Of a stretch of DNA of 64,000 nucleotides, positions 19,401-27,934 are shown piece by piece. Made by a program: the position numbers and the translations under genes. How positions within the stretch are numbered: the stretch's first letter is position 1; every line of letters begins with the position of its first letter. The DNA lies in IMG/VR virus record IMGVR_UViG_3300046453_000063, positions 62,001 through 126,000 of that record; one strand, given 5' to 3'. The notes beneath the pieces were generated by a model, which saw only the letters and a list, made by a program, of their open reading frames with translations, did not search any database and was not told the DNA's origin. Origin of the DNA: a virus.

Positions 19401-22400
19401 TCATCTGCTTTAGCATTGATGAGTTTTACCATCATGTCATATTCTTGCTGCATAGCGGTAATACGATCTTTTATTGCGTCAATTGATTTGCTAGTCTTTT
19501 CTATTTCTGCTTCAATTACAGCATTCTTTTCTTCTTTTTTTGCTTTAATGAATGAATAGATAGCATCTTTGCTTAAACCAGTGACTTTGATAAAATCAGA
19601 ATATTTTTCACTTACTTCTTGAATAGTAGAGGCGGACAATTGGTTATTATCCTTTAATTCTGCTTGAGCTTTATTAAGAACATCAATTTCTTCTTTGGAA
19701 GATACAATAATTTTTGTAAAAGCAGTCATTTGTTCGTTAGAACCGCTAAGACCACCATCTAAGGCTCTTATTGCATCTTCTAGTGTGACAAATTGAGTTG
19801 AAGCTTGTTTTGCTTTATCTGCTGCTTCAGCGCTGCTCTTAGCGAATGCGTCAAGTGATGCAACAATATCTGGGTTTCCTTTAATTTGTTGAATTGACTT
19901 TAAATTTGCAATAACATTATCTAGATTGCCGCCATCGAAGAATGATACGTAACCAGCAATTCCTTGAAAATTCTTCATTAAATCATTCAATGGCTGCTTA
20001 TTTGTTATTCCAGTGATGGTTTCATATAGCTTCTTTTGTTCATCATTTAGATTAAACATTTCCGCGCCAGCTTGTTTTAACTGTTCTTTTCTTAACTCTT
20101 CGAGGTTAGCTATCTGTTTATACTCTGGTTCGATCTCTGTGATCTTATCTTTAACAGTGTTTAGAGCCAATTCCCATTCTTCAGCATTCTTCGGAATCAG
20201 AGATTGAGACGCAAATATCTCCGTATTCTTATTTCGAATCTTATCTTGAACATCCAATAGAGATTCGTAGTATTCCTTTAGACTTAAATCTGTTCCTTGT
20301 CCTCCACCATCTTGAACCTTATATCCAGTGCCAAAACCCATTCCAGATTTAAGGCTTGCTCCAAGAGTTGGTTTACTGTAACGAGTAGAGTTAGTAGAGT
20401 CAGCAATGATTTGATTTTCTTTAATCTGATCTTCTAATTTCTGCTTATTGAGGTCTTTAAGTTTCGCTATCTGATCATCATATTTACCATTAACCAGATC
20501 GAGTCCATTAGCTTCAGCACCATAAGTATCAACGAGTTTATTTTGAATCTCAAACAGCTTATCTTTAACATCGGCATTAGAGTTTATGGCATCGAAGTTT
20601 TGTTTATAATAAGATTCGGCTTCAGCAAGGGAATTTGTTAAATCATCATACTTTTTATTGCTGTCCTCAATAAGTTTATTATGCTTCTCAATAGTGCCTT
20701 CATTATTATGAAATACCATATAGAGAACAGATAATGCTGTTGCGGCTAATCCAATCCAACCAAATGCCCTTTGCAATCCAGTCATAGCAATGGCAGCAGT
20801 ATCTGCGGCTCCAGCAGTTGACTCTAGAGCAACCGTAGTTGTAAACAATGCCTTAACTGTAGACATAAGAGATGTAATTAATCCGGCAATAGCTTTAGAT
20901 TTAAAGGCCAGAAATAAGCCACTGATCAGTATAACTACATTACCAAGATTATCTAGACTTTTAATTAAGTAGGATATTGAATCAACGATACCCTTAATGA
21001 AAGAAGAATTTATGCTGCTGGTCCAGAATTTTTCTATGCTATTTTTGAGGAGATTGAGTCGCCCAGCGATGGAATTAAGGTAAGTTTCGTTCTCTCTAGC
21101 AGCAGATCCTGTACTGTTAAGGGCCGTATTAAGTGATTTCTGAGCTGTTTCAAAGTCGTTTATCAGCGAGGCTGCAATATTACCTTGAAGTTTTCCTGCA
21201 ACACTTTCCAAGATATCTGCTTTTTGGAAATCATTTAAATCCTTCCATACTCCACTCAAGTCAGAAAAAATGTCGTATGTGCTCTTAAATGTATTATCAT
21301 CTTTTTTTAGTGTCAGACCCAGAGCGGCAAATTTTTTCTCAAGGGTGGGAACGAGGCTACTTAAATCTTCGCCATCCTCACTTATTCCCCGTAAACGCAT
21401 TGAAATAGTTTTCAATGCCTGGCCTACTCTGGCAGGATCTTGAATTGTACTATTTGCCGCTGTAGCCAAAGCCACTGCTTGCTCAATTGTATTTCCAGAT
21501 TCATACATTGAAGCAGCTGAACGACGAAGCGCTTCACCAATTCCGCTAGAGGAAATTGCATATTTATTTCCGACTTCATTAAATACATCAACTATGTGTG
21601 TGATATTCTTCCCTTGAGTGTCCACTTCGAGGTTGAAACCTTTAATGGTTGAAATCAAAGACTTAGATGCTTCTTCTGCACTAGCCAAGTCACCAACGTT
21701 TTGATATACAAGCGTTTCTTTAGCAAGTGATTGTGCCTGTTGAATACTGTATCCCAATCTAGCCCATTCTGCTGATGCTTTAACTACGTCAATTGTTAGA
21801 CCGCCAATAGAGTTTGCAGTCTGATTGGCATACTCTAAAAACCGACTATACGATGCAGATGTTTCATCTGTGACTTTTTTTAAATTTGTCATCGCCGTAT
21901 CGAGTTCATATATTTGCTGGACACCACTGCGAATTGCATTAGTTATGCCAAAAAACACACTGCCAATACCCGAGTAGAGAAGGATGTTGGACATTGCAGA
22001 CTTAAGTGAGTTGCCAAAAGTACGAGTATGTCCGTTAACCTCGGTTAGATTTGAAATTGTTCTTCTGATGTCTGTATTGAGAGCAGAGAGAGGGGACTTA
22101 AAATCTCCCATATTCTTGATTGATTTTAATTTGGTCTCAAGTTCATTTAATTCAGTGATTATCTTATTGTTTCCACTATATTTATTCCTGGCATCATTAA
22201 TCTTATTTTGAGTTTCAGCAACAGACTGGGCATATTGCTGATCTCTTTTTTGATTCTGTTGTAGCGCAAGATAATGTTGCTTATCTGCTGCTTCAATTCT
22301 TTGTTGATTTGTTTGTAGGGCTTGATAATGGGCACGGTCAATAGCCTCAGCTTCTTTGGCATATTGTTGCAAAGCACGATTATCCATTTCTCTGTTTCTT

Positions 22401-23143
22401 TGAAGGGCGAGATAATGGACTTTCTCCATATCTTCTAATCGTTTAGCATTCGTGTTCAGAGCTGCAAAGTGAGCACGATCCATTGCCTCTGCTTCTTTTA
22501 GTCTTTGCTGTTCTTCTTTAAGTGCTTGATCAGCGATTGCCTTTAATTTTGCTTCTTGTTGTAGTTTGAGTTTTAAAAACTCTTCGAGTTGAGCAGATTT
22601 ATTTATATACCCATTTGCATCAGTATTAACAGTTAATGTTTGACCGGTATTAGCATTCTTATATGTATTAGTAATGCTATTTATTTCGCCAGCTTTATTT
22701 TTATTTGTTCTGGTCGAAACCTTTTCATAGCCCTCAAGTTGTGATTTTAAATCTGCCAGTGTCTTTCTCTGTGCATCGTATGCTTTATTTTCATCCTGGA
22801 CCGCTTTCTTATTGGCATCGTGTTTTATACGAGTTTTCTCAATCATCGCTCCACTTTCGAGTGTTTGCTGAGTAACTTTAGTAATACTGCCATCAAGATT
22901 TTTCATCTCAGTTATTGTTTCTTTGACAACTCTATTCTGAGACTCCATGATTGTATTAAATTTCTTAGATGCATCCACAAATCCGTTTATCGCAGAGATA
23001 AAACTTTTATCAATGTCAATTTTAAGTTCGAGTTTTTTTAGTGATGGATGGTTTGCTAGGGTAGAAATTGAGGAGTTAATGTCCTTCAAAGCTTGATCTG
23101 GCGACAACGCAGCAGAAATTAATATTTTCATATTATCAGCCAT
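16439..23143 (-). CDS. Tape measure protein with internal NlpC/P60 peptidase
   Basis: 2,234 residues, the largest gene. Residues 1-350 are coiled coil with repeats of a REMDNRALQQYAKEAEAIDR type. About 380-720 is the TP901-type core (ASSGIGEALRRSAASMYESG, then QALKTISMRLRG), followed by hydrophobic stretches near 730-800. An NlpC/P60 cysteine peptidase lies at about 1410-1520 (TSDCSQFVQEM, Cys about 1438; DNSHVGIYQGNG, His about 1491), flanked by Ser/Thr-rich linkers. The C-terminal 650 residues are again helical. It sets tail length and probably opens peptidoglycan at injection. Length and place match SPbeta YomI, which instead carries transglycosylase and peptidase domains. Confidence 0.92.
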   Translation of the reverse strand: MADNMKILISAALSPDQALKDINSSISTLANHPSLKKLELKIDIDKSFISAINGFVDASKKFNTIMESQNRVVKETITEMKNLDGSITKVTQQTLESGAMIEKTRIKHDANKKAVQDENKAYDAQRKTLADLKSQLEGYEKVSTRTNKNKAGEINSITNTYKNANTGQTLTVNTDANGYINKSAQLEEFLKLKLQQEAKLKAIADQALKEEQQRLKEAEAMDRAHFAALNTNAKRLEDMEKVHYLALQRNREMDNRALQQYAKEAEAIDRAHYQALQTNQQRIEAADKQHYLALQQNQKRDQQYAQSVAETQNKINDARNKYSGNNKIITELNELETKLKSIKNMGDFKSPLSALNTDIRRTISNLTEVNGHTRTFGNSLKSAMSNILLYSGIGSVFFGITNAIRSGVQQIYELDTAMTNLKKVTDETSASYSRFLEYANQTANSIGGLTIDVVKASAEWARLGYSIQQAQSLAKETLVYQNVGDLASAEEASKSLISTIKGFNLEVDTQGKNITHIVDVFNEVGNKYAISSSGIGEALRRSAASMYESGNTIEQAVALATAANSTIQDPARVGQALKTISMRLRGISEDGEDLSSLVPTLEKKFAALGLTLKKDDNTFKSTYDIFSDLSGVWKDLNDFQKADILESVAGKLQGNIAASLINDFETAQKSLNTALNSTGSAARENETYLNSIAGRLNLLKNSIEKFWTSSINSSFIKGIVDSISYLIKSLDNLGNVVILISGLFLAFKSKAIAGLITSLMSTVKALFTTTVALESTAGAADTAAIAMTGLQRAFGWIGLAATALSVLYMVFHNNEGTIEKHNKLIEDSNKKYDDLTNSLAEAESYYKQNFDAINSNADVKDKLFEIQNKLVDTYGAEANGLDLVNGKYDDQIAKLKDLNKQKLEDQIKENQIIADSTNSTRYSKPTLGASLKSGMGFGTGYKVQDGGGQGTDLSLKEYYESLLDVQDKIRNKNTEIFASQSLIPKNAEEWELALNTVKDKITEIEPEYKQIANLEELRKEQLKQAGAEMFNLNDEQKKLYETITGITNKQPLNDLMKNFQGIAGYVSFFDGGNLDNVIANLKSIQQIKGNPDIVASLDAFAKSSAEAADKAKQASTQFVTLEDAIRALDGGLSGSNEQMTAFTKIIVSSKEEIDVLNKAQAELKDNNQLSASTIQEVSEKYSDFIKVTGLSKDAIYSFIKAKKEEKNAVIEAEIEKTSKSIDAIKDRITAMQQEYDMMVKLINAKADDLTVDNLRAEQRAIKSPYNDAKDELSALINKYNILTNTLSDFKTDTTESKKATDSNYDSISDTVEILTDLQKSLISIQKLRDEEENKRSRLRKGSQEYRDSLAKENKLIQEQIKLRKEGIANPSQLVSTKVTTTVKTKAGEDSSSTGSSSSSSGVSNLLASASALQGQFKYKQVAGEYKGTFDQFVEGATSDCSQFVQEMFKEFLNTTLPRTAAEQAKQGVAISKEQLQAGDLVFFNTTGKDNSHVGIYQGNGKFIQMGNSGLKESDLDSSYWSGKYQGARRVTGSSSTSTASSTTGNSTSKVGGTTVKTNGATAKEMQDASDNAVAQNTADANTIYQNNILQLDSIKEKYDRLVASAELQIEASKKVQDTLDPNSVEWRKENNKQINIQTQIQSLKAQEKSNLQAMMKELGVSSDEYDDFLIQLDTDVKDIQSDKLSGLTENINSQISASKKIISDIGNEVDVSKAKLSQFEKGTTEYNNELANQIKLTNQQRTANEDLIKFIETQTKNEKLSAATKVELKESIKELVLANYEYSTSIKDIKESYVDDVIDSYKKMVEKQKDLALKAIDKLKDAEDERHDARTKNIEKEYDDFEKVINAQQKALDDEISSDDYSTEQNKKIAERAKLQTRLDSLSKDDSIEGKAKAKELQEQIAESTEEIDKYKLDRTRELRKENLQKQLDDKKSITDTEKSIEDELNKANTKALELSTKEKEQYYTDILEDEQSYYLLKQKLLSEDSTVVTSALDDLKSKYKTFFDSIKTQIGETSKEYQNLLYTFNKDNEAITSYSGISGSGAGATTNPANTSSSSSSTKQAAWTQYLSNKQQAESIRAQMALLDKKSSQYASLESQFNNLAAQNTAYRNQYGFPDGSYEKLKNTAFSAETGGMTPAFSGGKFLLAHEKELVLDKFDTSKLLQIVNVARDIYDNFKSGFNNFNPSIATSTASSTSSTGNVYLNVKIDKLNTDESGVNTFFTKIQSEYKRRTGNK

Positions 23144-23178
23144 TATATTAAATCACTTCCTTTTTAAATTTGGGCAAT

Positions 23179-23211
23179 AAAAAAGAAGCGATTCAACAAC
23201 GAATGCTTCTT
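23179..23211 (-). terminator. Minus-strand terminator just before the tape measure gene
   Basis: AAGAAGC-ATTC and GAAT-C-GCTTCTT pair (11 bp with one bulge) around GTTGTT and are followed by six Ts. With the next hairpin upstream it forms a tandem block between the lipoprotein and the tape measure gene. Confidence 0.75.
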
Positions 23212-23249
23212 GACTTAAAACATATATTTAGTTATTATTTATATAGAAC

Positions 23250-23280
23250 AAAAAGCCACTTCTGATAAAGAAGAGGCTTG
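23250..23280 (-). terminator. Terminator of the lipoprotein moron
   Basis: AGCCTCTTCT and AGAAGTGGCT (9 of 10 paired, loop TTATC) followed by TTTTTG on the minus strand, 22 bp after the lipoprotein stop. Confidence 0.8.
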
Positions 23281-23301
23281 GGAGATATTTATATATAAAT
23301 T

Positions 23302-23796
23302 CTATTCAAAATATTTATCTAATTGCTCGTTAAGTTCCTTTTTGATTGCAATTAAATCATCGTCACTAATTTTTCTCTTTTTGCTTATCTGATATTTTTC
23401 ATCAGAGTCTTTATCTAAAAGTAAATCACCAGAAGTAGATACATTCAATATTTCTGAAATTGATTCGTGAACATCTTTGTACACCTCATATTTTTTATCA
23501 TCTGAATCTTTGAATTCTTCGACTGCTGCACCAATAAATTCATTGTATGTAGCAATTGATTCAGAGATATTTATATAATTGTTTTCAGGACCTTTCTCAT
23601 TCACTCCTTGTGATATGAAGGAGTAAGAGTCTGTTATCATTTCAACCAGGATATCATCATCTAAAAGTTTAACGTATTCAGATTTCATTTGAAGAGTGGG
23701 AGCACTAGAATTTTCTTGTTCACTACAACCACTCAATATAAAAACTCCACAAACAATTGTAATTACAAGAATTAATATCTTTCTCTGTTTCAACAT
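23302..23796 (-). CDS. Small lipoprotein, moron
   Basis: 164 residues. A type II signal peptide (ILILVITIVCGVFILSGC) ends in the lipobox LSGC, so Cys23 or nearby is lipidated and the mature protein is membrane-anchored outside the cell. The mature part is acidic and helical, with no known domain. It has its own strong promoter (23938-23965) and tandem terminators, in the middle of the tail operon. Phage-encoded lipoproteins of this type often block superinfection; that is inference from layout. Confidence 0.72.
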   Translation of the reverse strand: MLKQRKILILVITIVCGVFILSGCSEQENSSAPTLQMKSEYVKLLDDDILVEMITDSYSFISQGVNEKGPENNYINISESIATYNEFIGAAVEEFKDSDDKKYEVYKDVHESISEILNVSTSGDLLLDKDSDEKYQISKKRKISDDDLIAIKKELNEQLDKYFE

Positions 23797-23937
23797 ACAA
23801 AAGCACCCCCAAATTTATCCATACTATACTTAGAGTATAATGGATATGTATCAGGGATGCCATAATTTTCAATCATATGTGAAACAATATGTTGGAGATA
23901 TTATTTATTCAATTGTATTTTATTCGATCTTAAATAT

Positions 23938-23987
23938 ATTATAACCTAAATATTTAATTTGTAAACATATATTTATTAATTAAATAT
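23938..23987 (-). promoter_or_regulatory. AATAAATATA-type promoter of the lipoprotein moron
   Basis: Minus strand: TTAATTAATAAATATATG, then TTTACA (23965-23960), 16 bp, TATAAT (23943-23938). It shares the upstream element and register with the promoters at 52.4, 58.3, 60.3 and 61.0 kb. Confidence 0.75.
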
Positions 23988-24076
23988 AATGCAAATGAAT
24001 AATTTGCAAAACTGCCAACACCTACGATTAGATGTTGACTATTTCGAGAATTATTCGATTTCCATAAATTTGATGA

Positions 24077-24138
24077 TTCAAAAACCCGCATAAACATTGG
24101 ACTTTTTAAGCGTGATTTCCTCATGAAATGATAGATTT
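24077..24138. repeat. Composite repeat element, copy B
   Basis: AAAAACCC, core GCATAAACATT, GGACTTTTT, then ATTTCCTCATGAAAT. Compared with copy A at 6.9 kb the flanks are direct and the 11-bp core is inverted. It lies about 295 bp from the end of the YomM-like recombinase gene. Confidence 0.55.
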
Positions 24139-24179
24139 ATCAAGTTACCTAATTATACATTTGAATATTCGGATCTTGT

Positions 24180-24422
24180 TTACACATAGGTGCTATCACC
24201 ACTCGTATATCCACCGCACCATACTTGAGGTCTAACTATTGGGTCAGGATTAAGTACGGAGGGAAGAGGAGTGACATAAACTGGGGGATGATACTCATAA
24301 ATAGGATGGACAGGAATTGTTGTGGCAGGTGGCAACTTCTTATTCTTATCAATCTCAAAAATTAGTTGAGCTATTTCCTCAACTGTTCCTTCAACTTCAA
24401 TTCCTCTAACTGTTGCTTTCAT
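24180..24422 (-). CDS. Small Pro-rich hypothetical protein
   Basis: 80 residues. The first 35 form a short alpha/beta unit (MKATVRGIEVEGTVEEIAQ), followed by a Pro/Tyr/Val-rich tail (PVHPIYEYHPPVYVTPLP) ending in a Gly-rich stretch. Good AGGAG site. It lies 10 bp after the recombinase stop, so probably in the same transcript. Function unknown. Confidence 0.55.
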   Translation of the reverse strand: MKATVRGIEVEGTVEEIAQLIFEIDKNKKLPPATTIPVHPIYEYHPPVYVTPLPSVLNPDPIVRPQVWCGGYTSGDSTYV

Positions 24423-24432
24423 TACTTATCTC

Positions 24433-25515
24433 CTATCTTTTCTTTTTACCGAACGATCCAGACGAACTTCCTTCTGGTTGTTCCGACTCATCTTTATCAA
24501 ATGTTGCATTAACATCAAATATCTTATTCTTTTCTTCTTCAAAGTCACGCAAATCATAGATCTGAGTTGTAGAGATATCATTATGATGAGCTACATATTT
24601 AGAAACAAGATGCATAGGAACTCCAGATTCAAGCAGATATGTAATACAAGAATTCTTAAAAATATGTACATTGATTCGGCGTTCAAGAATATCGGAAAGG
24701 GTGTTCATACAAAAATCATTTGCCCATGCAGAAGACATTGCTTTGGGTTCATGATCATATTTTGTAGTAAATACATATTCGCTTTCGTATCCTCTTTCAT
24801 CAATCCACTTTTTCCAATGTTTCAGAACTTCTAATTTGATCATATATTCTAGTTTTTTGCCGTCAGTCGAAGCTCCTTTTCCCCTAACAACATGAGACAT
24901 TACATAGTTCTGTCCTTCAACAACTGAATATTCGAGTATTTCAGTTTTAAACTGAATAATCTCTGCTCGTCTAGCACCAACCAGGAAGGCCGTAGCAAGC
25001 CATGCCATACCCAACCAGTTCTTATCACCTTCTAGTACACTCATCATCATGTCGTATTCTTCTTTGGTGACTTTAACCTTTTCATAAACACGATTACGGG
25101 GGATAGAAGGGAGGCCACGAGTAAAGTTTCTGAACATTTTATAGTTAGAATCATCTTCTGCTACAACATTCTCAATATAGTTGCACAAACTTGACACTAC
25201 AGACTTTCGAACGCCGATGGCAGAAGAAGACATCTTTCTGTTATCACGTATATAACTAAGATACCTAATAAAGTCACGCTTTGTAATTTCATAAAACTTC
25301 TTGTTGTTCATTGAGTTGAACATGTACCATCCGAATTGTCTCAATACACTTTTGTACTGTGATTTCGATTGAATACTCAAGTCCTGGACCGAGACGAATT
25401 CTTCTGCAAGGTTGCGATAGTCATCATTCACCTTGAGCCACATTTCTTCAGTTACTTCCTCTAATTTCTTAGCGGGTTCTCGCAACGTATTCTGCTTATT
25501 TACTTTCTTGCTCAT
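24433..25515 (-). CDS. Tyrosine recombinase (YomM-like) with Arg-to-Lys change in the HxxR box
   Basis: 360 residues. The N-terminal 145 residues are a SAM-like core-binding domain (SKSQYKSVLRQFGWYMFN). The catalytic domain shows R182 (GARRAEI), K213 (RGKGAST), H284, H310 (YVAHHNDISTTQIY) and nucleophile Y320. Where family members normally have HxxR, this protein has HIFK (Lys287). Basic C-terminal tail. It sits inside the virion gene block, upstream of the tape measure, as YomM does in SPbeta. It may act on phage DNA during lytic growth rather than in integration, or be partly or fully non-catalytic; the Lys substitution leaves this open. Confidence 0.8.
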   Translation of the reverse strand: MSKKVNKQNTLREPAKKLEEVTEEMWLKVNDDYRNLAEEFVSVQDLSIQSKSQYKSVLRQFGWYMFNSMNNKKFYEITKRDFIRYLSYIRDNRKMSSSAIGVRKSVVSSLCNYIENVVAEDDSNYKMFRNFTRGLPSIPRNRVYEKVKVTKEEYDMMMSVLEGDKNWLGMAWLATAFLVGARRAEIIQFKTEILEYSVVEGQNYVMSHVVRGKGASTDGKKLEYMIKLEVLKHWKKWIDERGYESEYVFTTKYDHEPKAMSSAWANDFCMNTLSDILERRINVHIFKNSCITYLLESGVPMHLVSKYVAHHNDISTTQIYDLRDFEEEKNKIFDVNATFDKDESEQPEGSSSGSFGKKKR

Positions 25516-25527
25516 TGCATCAAATCC

Positions 25528-25710
25528 TTATGTGTTTTTATGGTATATAGAAAAATTAACGATTTTATCTTCTATAATTTTTAACTTAGTTTCATTAAGC
25601 AATCTATCCCCAATTTTCTTTTGCATTTCATAAGACAAAATCTCTTCTTGACTTGCTAAAACAGTAAGTCCTTCTAAAGAATAATAGGGAATAGGAGAAG
25701 TCAGATTCAT
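25528..25710 (-). CDS. Small hypothetical protein upstream of the recombinase
   Basis: 60 residues from the ATG 8 nt after GGAGGG. A longer frame begins at 25725 but starts before the ribosome site. No domain recognised (SLEGLTVLASQEEILSYEMQ). Separated by 12 bp from the recombinase start; probably one operon. Confidence 0.55.
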   Translation of the reverse strand: MNLTSPIPYYSLEGLTVLASQEEILSYEMQKKIGDRLLNETKLKIIEDKIVNFSIYHKNT

Positions 25711-25749
25711 TAAATCGCCCTCCAAAATGTTTATTAAATAACCATTTCA

Positions 25750-26889
25750 TCAAAACTTGTTTTTAAGTCCATTACTATTTATGAAGTAATATATAAGACA
25801 AACATTTTTAAAATTTATTTTTTTCTTATGTATTCTTCTTGATATAAAATCTCCGAGATCTTTATTTGATTTTGAATTATTGCATGACTTACATGCTGGA
25901 ATTATATTGTTTTTAGTATACCCACCTTTTTTACTAATAGGGATGATGTGCTCTTGTTCAAGTGATTTGCCAGTTTTATCTAAGCATTCTTCATTGCTAA
26001 TTCCACAGTAAGCACATGAGTTGTTGAAGTATATTAAAGTTTCCGCATATTCATCAGTGGTTAAGTCATGAACTGTATTATTTTTCAATGATCTTCTCTT
26101 TTTTGCAAACTTAAGTTTTGACTTCTTAACGTCATCTCTTTGATGATATATTTTTCTCTTTTTTCTGGAACAATCTTCACATTTATTATATTTACTATAT
26201 TCTTCATCGGAAATCATTTTATTGCATTGACAACAAATCTTATATCCTTTTGGCAAAGTATCTTTATAAACCTTGTTTGGTCTGTCTACTCCGTAATCAA
26301 ACCCTCTACATTTTTTACATTTAGTTGATCCATTATCTCTATTATTTTTTTTGAAAAAGTAATAATCGTTGTCAGGTAATTCAACGTTGCATCCGTGACA
26401 TACTTTGTAATCATCTCGTATGCAGAATGACGATCTACAATCATTGAGACTATATAGATTAAATTTTGACGTTTCTCTCATACATTCCTTGCAACGACTT
26501 ACAAACCCCGTCTTCTGATTACATTTACCATTAGTTGGATTAAAATAGAATATATTTAACGGCAATACCCTATCGCATTTATTACAATAATGTTGACCAT
26601 TTTTATTAAAATTGGCATTTGCATTTCTACCCCACGAGTAGCTTGCGCCAGACTCACACTTTTTACATTGACTATGTAGTCTATGGTTTCCACTAGACTG
26701 AAAGTAGTATGTTGTTGCAGGTAATTTTTGTTTACATGTACAACACACATTTAACTCGCTATTCGCAATTAATTTTTCACTTTCTTTAACAAAATCATTG
26801 CGTATATGGAATATTAGTTTTCTAAATTGAGTCTTGTCGTCCAGTTCCCACGAAAAATACTCGTCTAGATTGGGTTGTTCTTGTTTCAA
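25750..26889 (-). CDS. HNH endonuclease with multiple Cys4 zinc ribbons
   Basis: 379 residues starting at TTG, 10 nt after AGGAGG. Residues 45-250 contain four or five CxxC...CxxC units (for example CCTCKQKLP, CNKCDRVLP, CHGCNVELP, CCQCNKMIS) with conserved YYF/FYF spacing, a repeated zinc-finger array. The C-terminus is a complete HNH nuclease: CAYCG, LEQEHIIPISKKGG, then NIIPACKSCNNSKSNKD. A free-standing homing-type nuclease in the tail operon. Confidence 0.85.
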   Translation of the reverse strand: MKQEQPNLDEYFSWELDDKTQFRKLIFHIRNDFVKESEKLIANSELNVCCTCKQKLPATTYYFQSSGNHRLHSQCKKCESGASYSWGRNANANFNKNGQHYCNKCDRVLPLNIFYFNPTNGKCNQKTGFVSRCKECMRETSKFNLYSLNDCRSSFCIRDDYKVCHGCNVELPDNDYYFFKKNNRDNGSTKCKKCRGFDYGVDRPNKVYKDTLPKGYKICCQCNKMISDEEYSKYNKCEDCSRKKRKIYHQRDDVKKSKLKFAKKRRSLKNNTVHDLTTDEYAETLIYFNNSCAYCGISNEECLDKTGKSLEQEHIIPISKKGGYTKNNIIPACKSCNNSKSNKDLGDFISRRIHKKKINFKNVCLIYYFINSNGLKNKF

Positions 26890-26965
26890 TATTTGCTATC
26901 CTCCTATACATAAAACAGATATCTCAAGAACACAGATATGCATAAAATTTTTTGATTCTACCATT

Positions 26966-27409
26966 TTATTTTCGTGTATTAATCCCTAATCTTTTTAACC
27001 CTTTAACAATAGCATGTTCAACGCTGCCATCATTACGCAACTCGTCTCTGGTCGTTTCTACAAATGGACGGCCTTTGTGCGTATAGGGGAAAGACCAATC
27101 TTCGTTATAACCCACACCAGTTTCAACAATTACTGATACGTTTCGATTGTCGTCCATGCGGTGTGACTCAATGGAGACTGTATTATTGTCAATCATTTCA
27201 ACAATAATATTAGCGTCATCCATTAAGCCGCCATTTTCTCTTAGTCGCTTATATATTACAGGCTCTTCATATACATCATAGACCTCGGATTGAATATTTT
27301 CTTTCATCTTTGGCCTGACTAGCTTTTCACCAACATCTTCTTTGAGTGTTTTGGGCAATACTTGCTGGTTTATATATTTGGCTAAATCGTTGACATTTTT
27401 AAAGTTCAT
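26966..27409 (-). CDS. Phage tail completion / HK97 gp10-like protein
   Basis: 147 residues from the ATG at 27409 (an in-frame TTG lies three codons earlier). The pattern YDVYEEPVIYKRLRENGGLMDDANI and the later GRPFVETTRDEL resemble HK97 gp10-type or minor capsid/tail completion proteins that accept the tail. It overlaps the end of the upstream 165-residue gene by 11 nt, so the two are translationally coupled. Family call moderate. Confidence 0.6.
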   Translation of the reverse strand: MNFKNVNDLAKYINQQVLPKTLKEDVGEKLVRPKMKENIQSEVYDVYEEPVIYKRLRENGGLMDDANIIVEMIDNNTVSIESHRMDDNRNVSVIVETGVGYNEDWSFPYTHKGRPFVETTRDELRNDGSVEHAIVKGLKRLGINTRK

Positions 27410-27896
27410 CAGAATCAACTTCTACGTTTTCGGCTGTTTTTGCTTCTTGTAATGCTGCTTGAATTGCAAGTTCTGCTGTTGCTTCACCAATACCCTTTGA
27501 TACTTGTTCAAGTTTGGCTTTTACTTTCTCAATCTGATCCTTTGGAATATGATTATATACTTCGACTAGGATTCCATTATCAAGCAGATTATGTGTAAAT
27601 TTAATCAAGTTAGGAATATCATTTTTCTTCGGAATAGGAAGATCGGTGAACTCTCTAAGAATCAATGTATCCAGAAGTACAACGGTATTTTTAATTGTCT
27701 CATTGGTCACATTTTCACTTTTCTTCAAGTCTTCAAGGAGTCCAATGTAAGTCATAACCACATTCTCAATCAATGATTCACGGAAACTGGTATGAATAGA
27801 TACTTCATATTGACCATCAAGAATATGTGCTTTTTTAAGTTCATTGAATTTTGAACTAAGTTTATTTAACTCAGCAGCAGTAAGTTTTTTAGTCAT
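27399..27896 (-). CDS. Helical structural or assembly protein
   Basis: 165 residues, almost all helical and charged. The C-terminus is Ala/Glu-rich (IGEATAELAIQAALQEAKTAE). Good GGGAGTGA ribosome site. The position between the tail tube/glycosyltransferase block and the gp10-like gene suggests a tail assembly role, but no family was recognised. The overlap with the next gene was checked for a programmed frameshift; no clear slippery heptamer was found. Confidence 0.55.
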   Translation of the reverse strand: MTKKLTAAELNKLSSKFNELKKAHILDGQYEVSIHTSFRESLIENVVMTYIGLLEDLKKSENVTNETIKNTVVLLDTLILREFTDLPIPKKNDIPNLIKFTHNLLDNGILVEVYNHIPKDQIEKVKAKLEQVSKGIGEATAELAIQAALQEAKTAENVEVDSDEL

Positions 27897-27934
27897 TTAT
27901 TTAATTCACTCCCATTAATATATTTATTTAATTA

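Larger units (their letters stand above)
23797..24179. other. 383-bp intergenic region with promoter, hairpin and repeat element
   Basis: Holds, right to left: composite element B (24077-24138), an AATAAATATA promoter (23938-23987), a T-rich leader, and an imperfect inverted repeat (23819-23846, TCCAT...ACTATAC with GTATA...ATGGA) just before the lipoprotein start that could be an operator or leader hairpin. No coding frame seen. Confidence 0.6.

Noticed and set aside
16669-22211. Plus-strand and alternate-frame ORFs inside the tape measure gene
   Set aside because: All are shadows of the 2,234-residue frame, without ribosome sites or sensible composition.
6897-24138. Excisable cassette bounded by the two composite elements
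   Set aside because: The span includes essential tail genes and the cores are inverted relative to each other, so excision is not expected.
26966-27896. Programmed frameshift joining the two overlapping genes as tail chaperones
   Set aside because: No in-phase slippery heptamer was found in the overlap, the downstream gene has its own ATG, and the tape measure gene is not adjacent.
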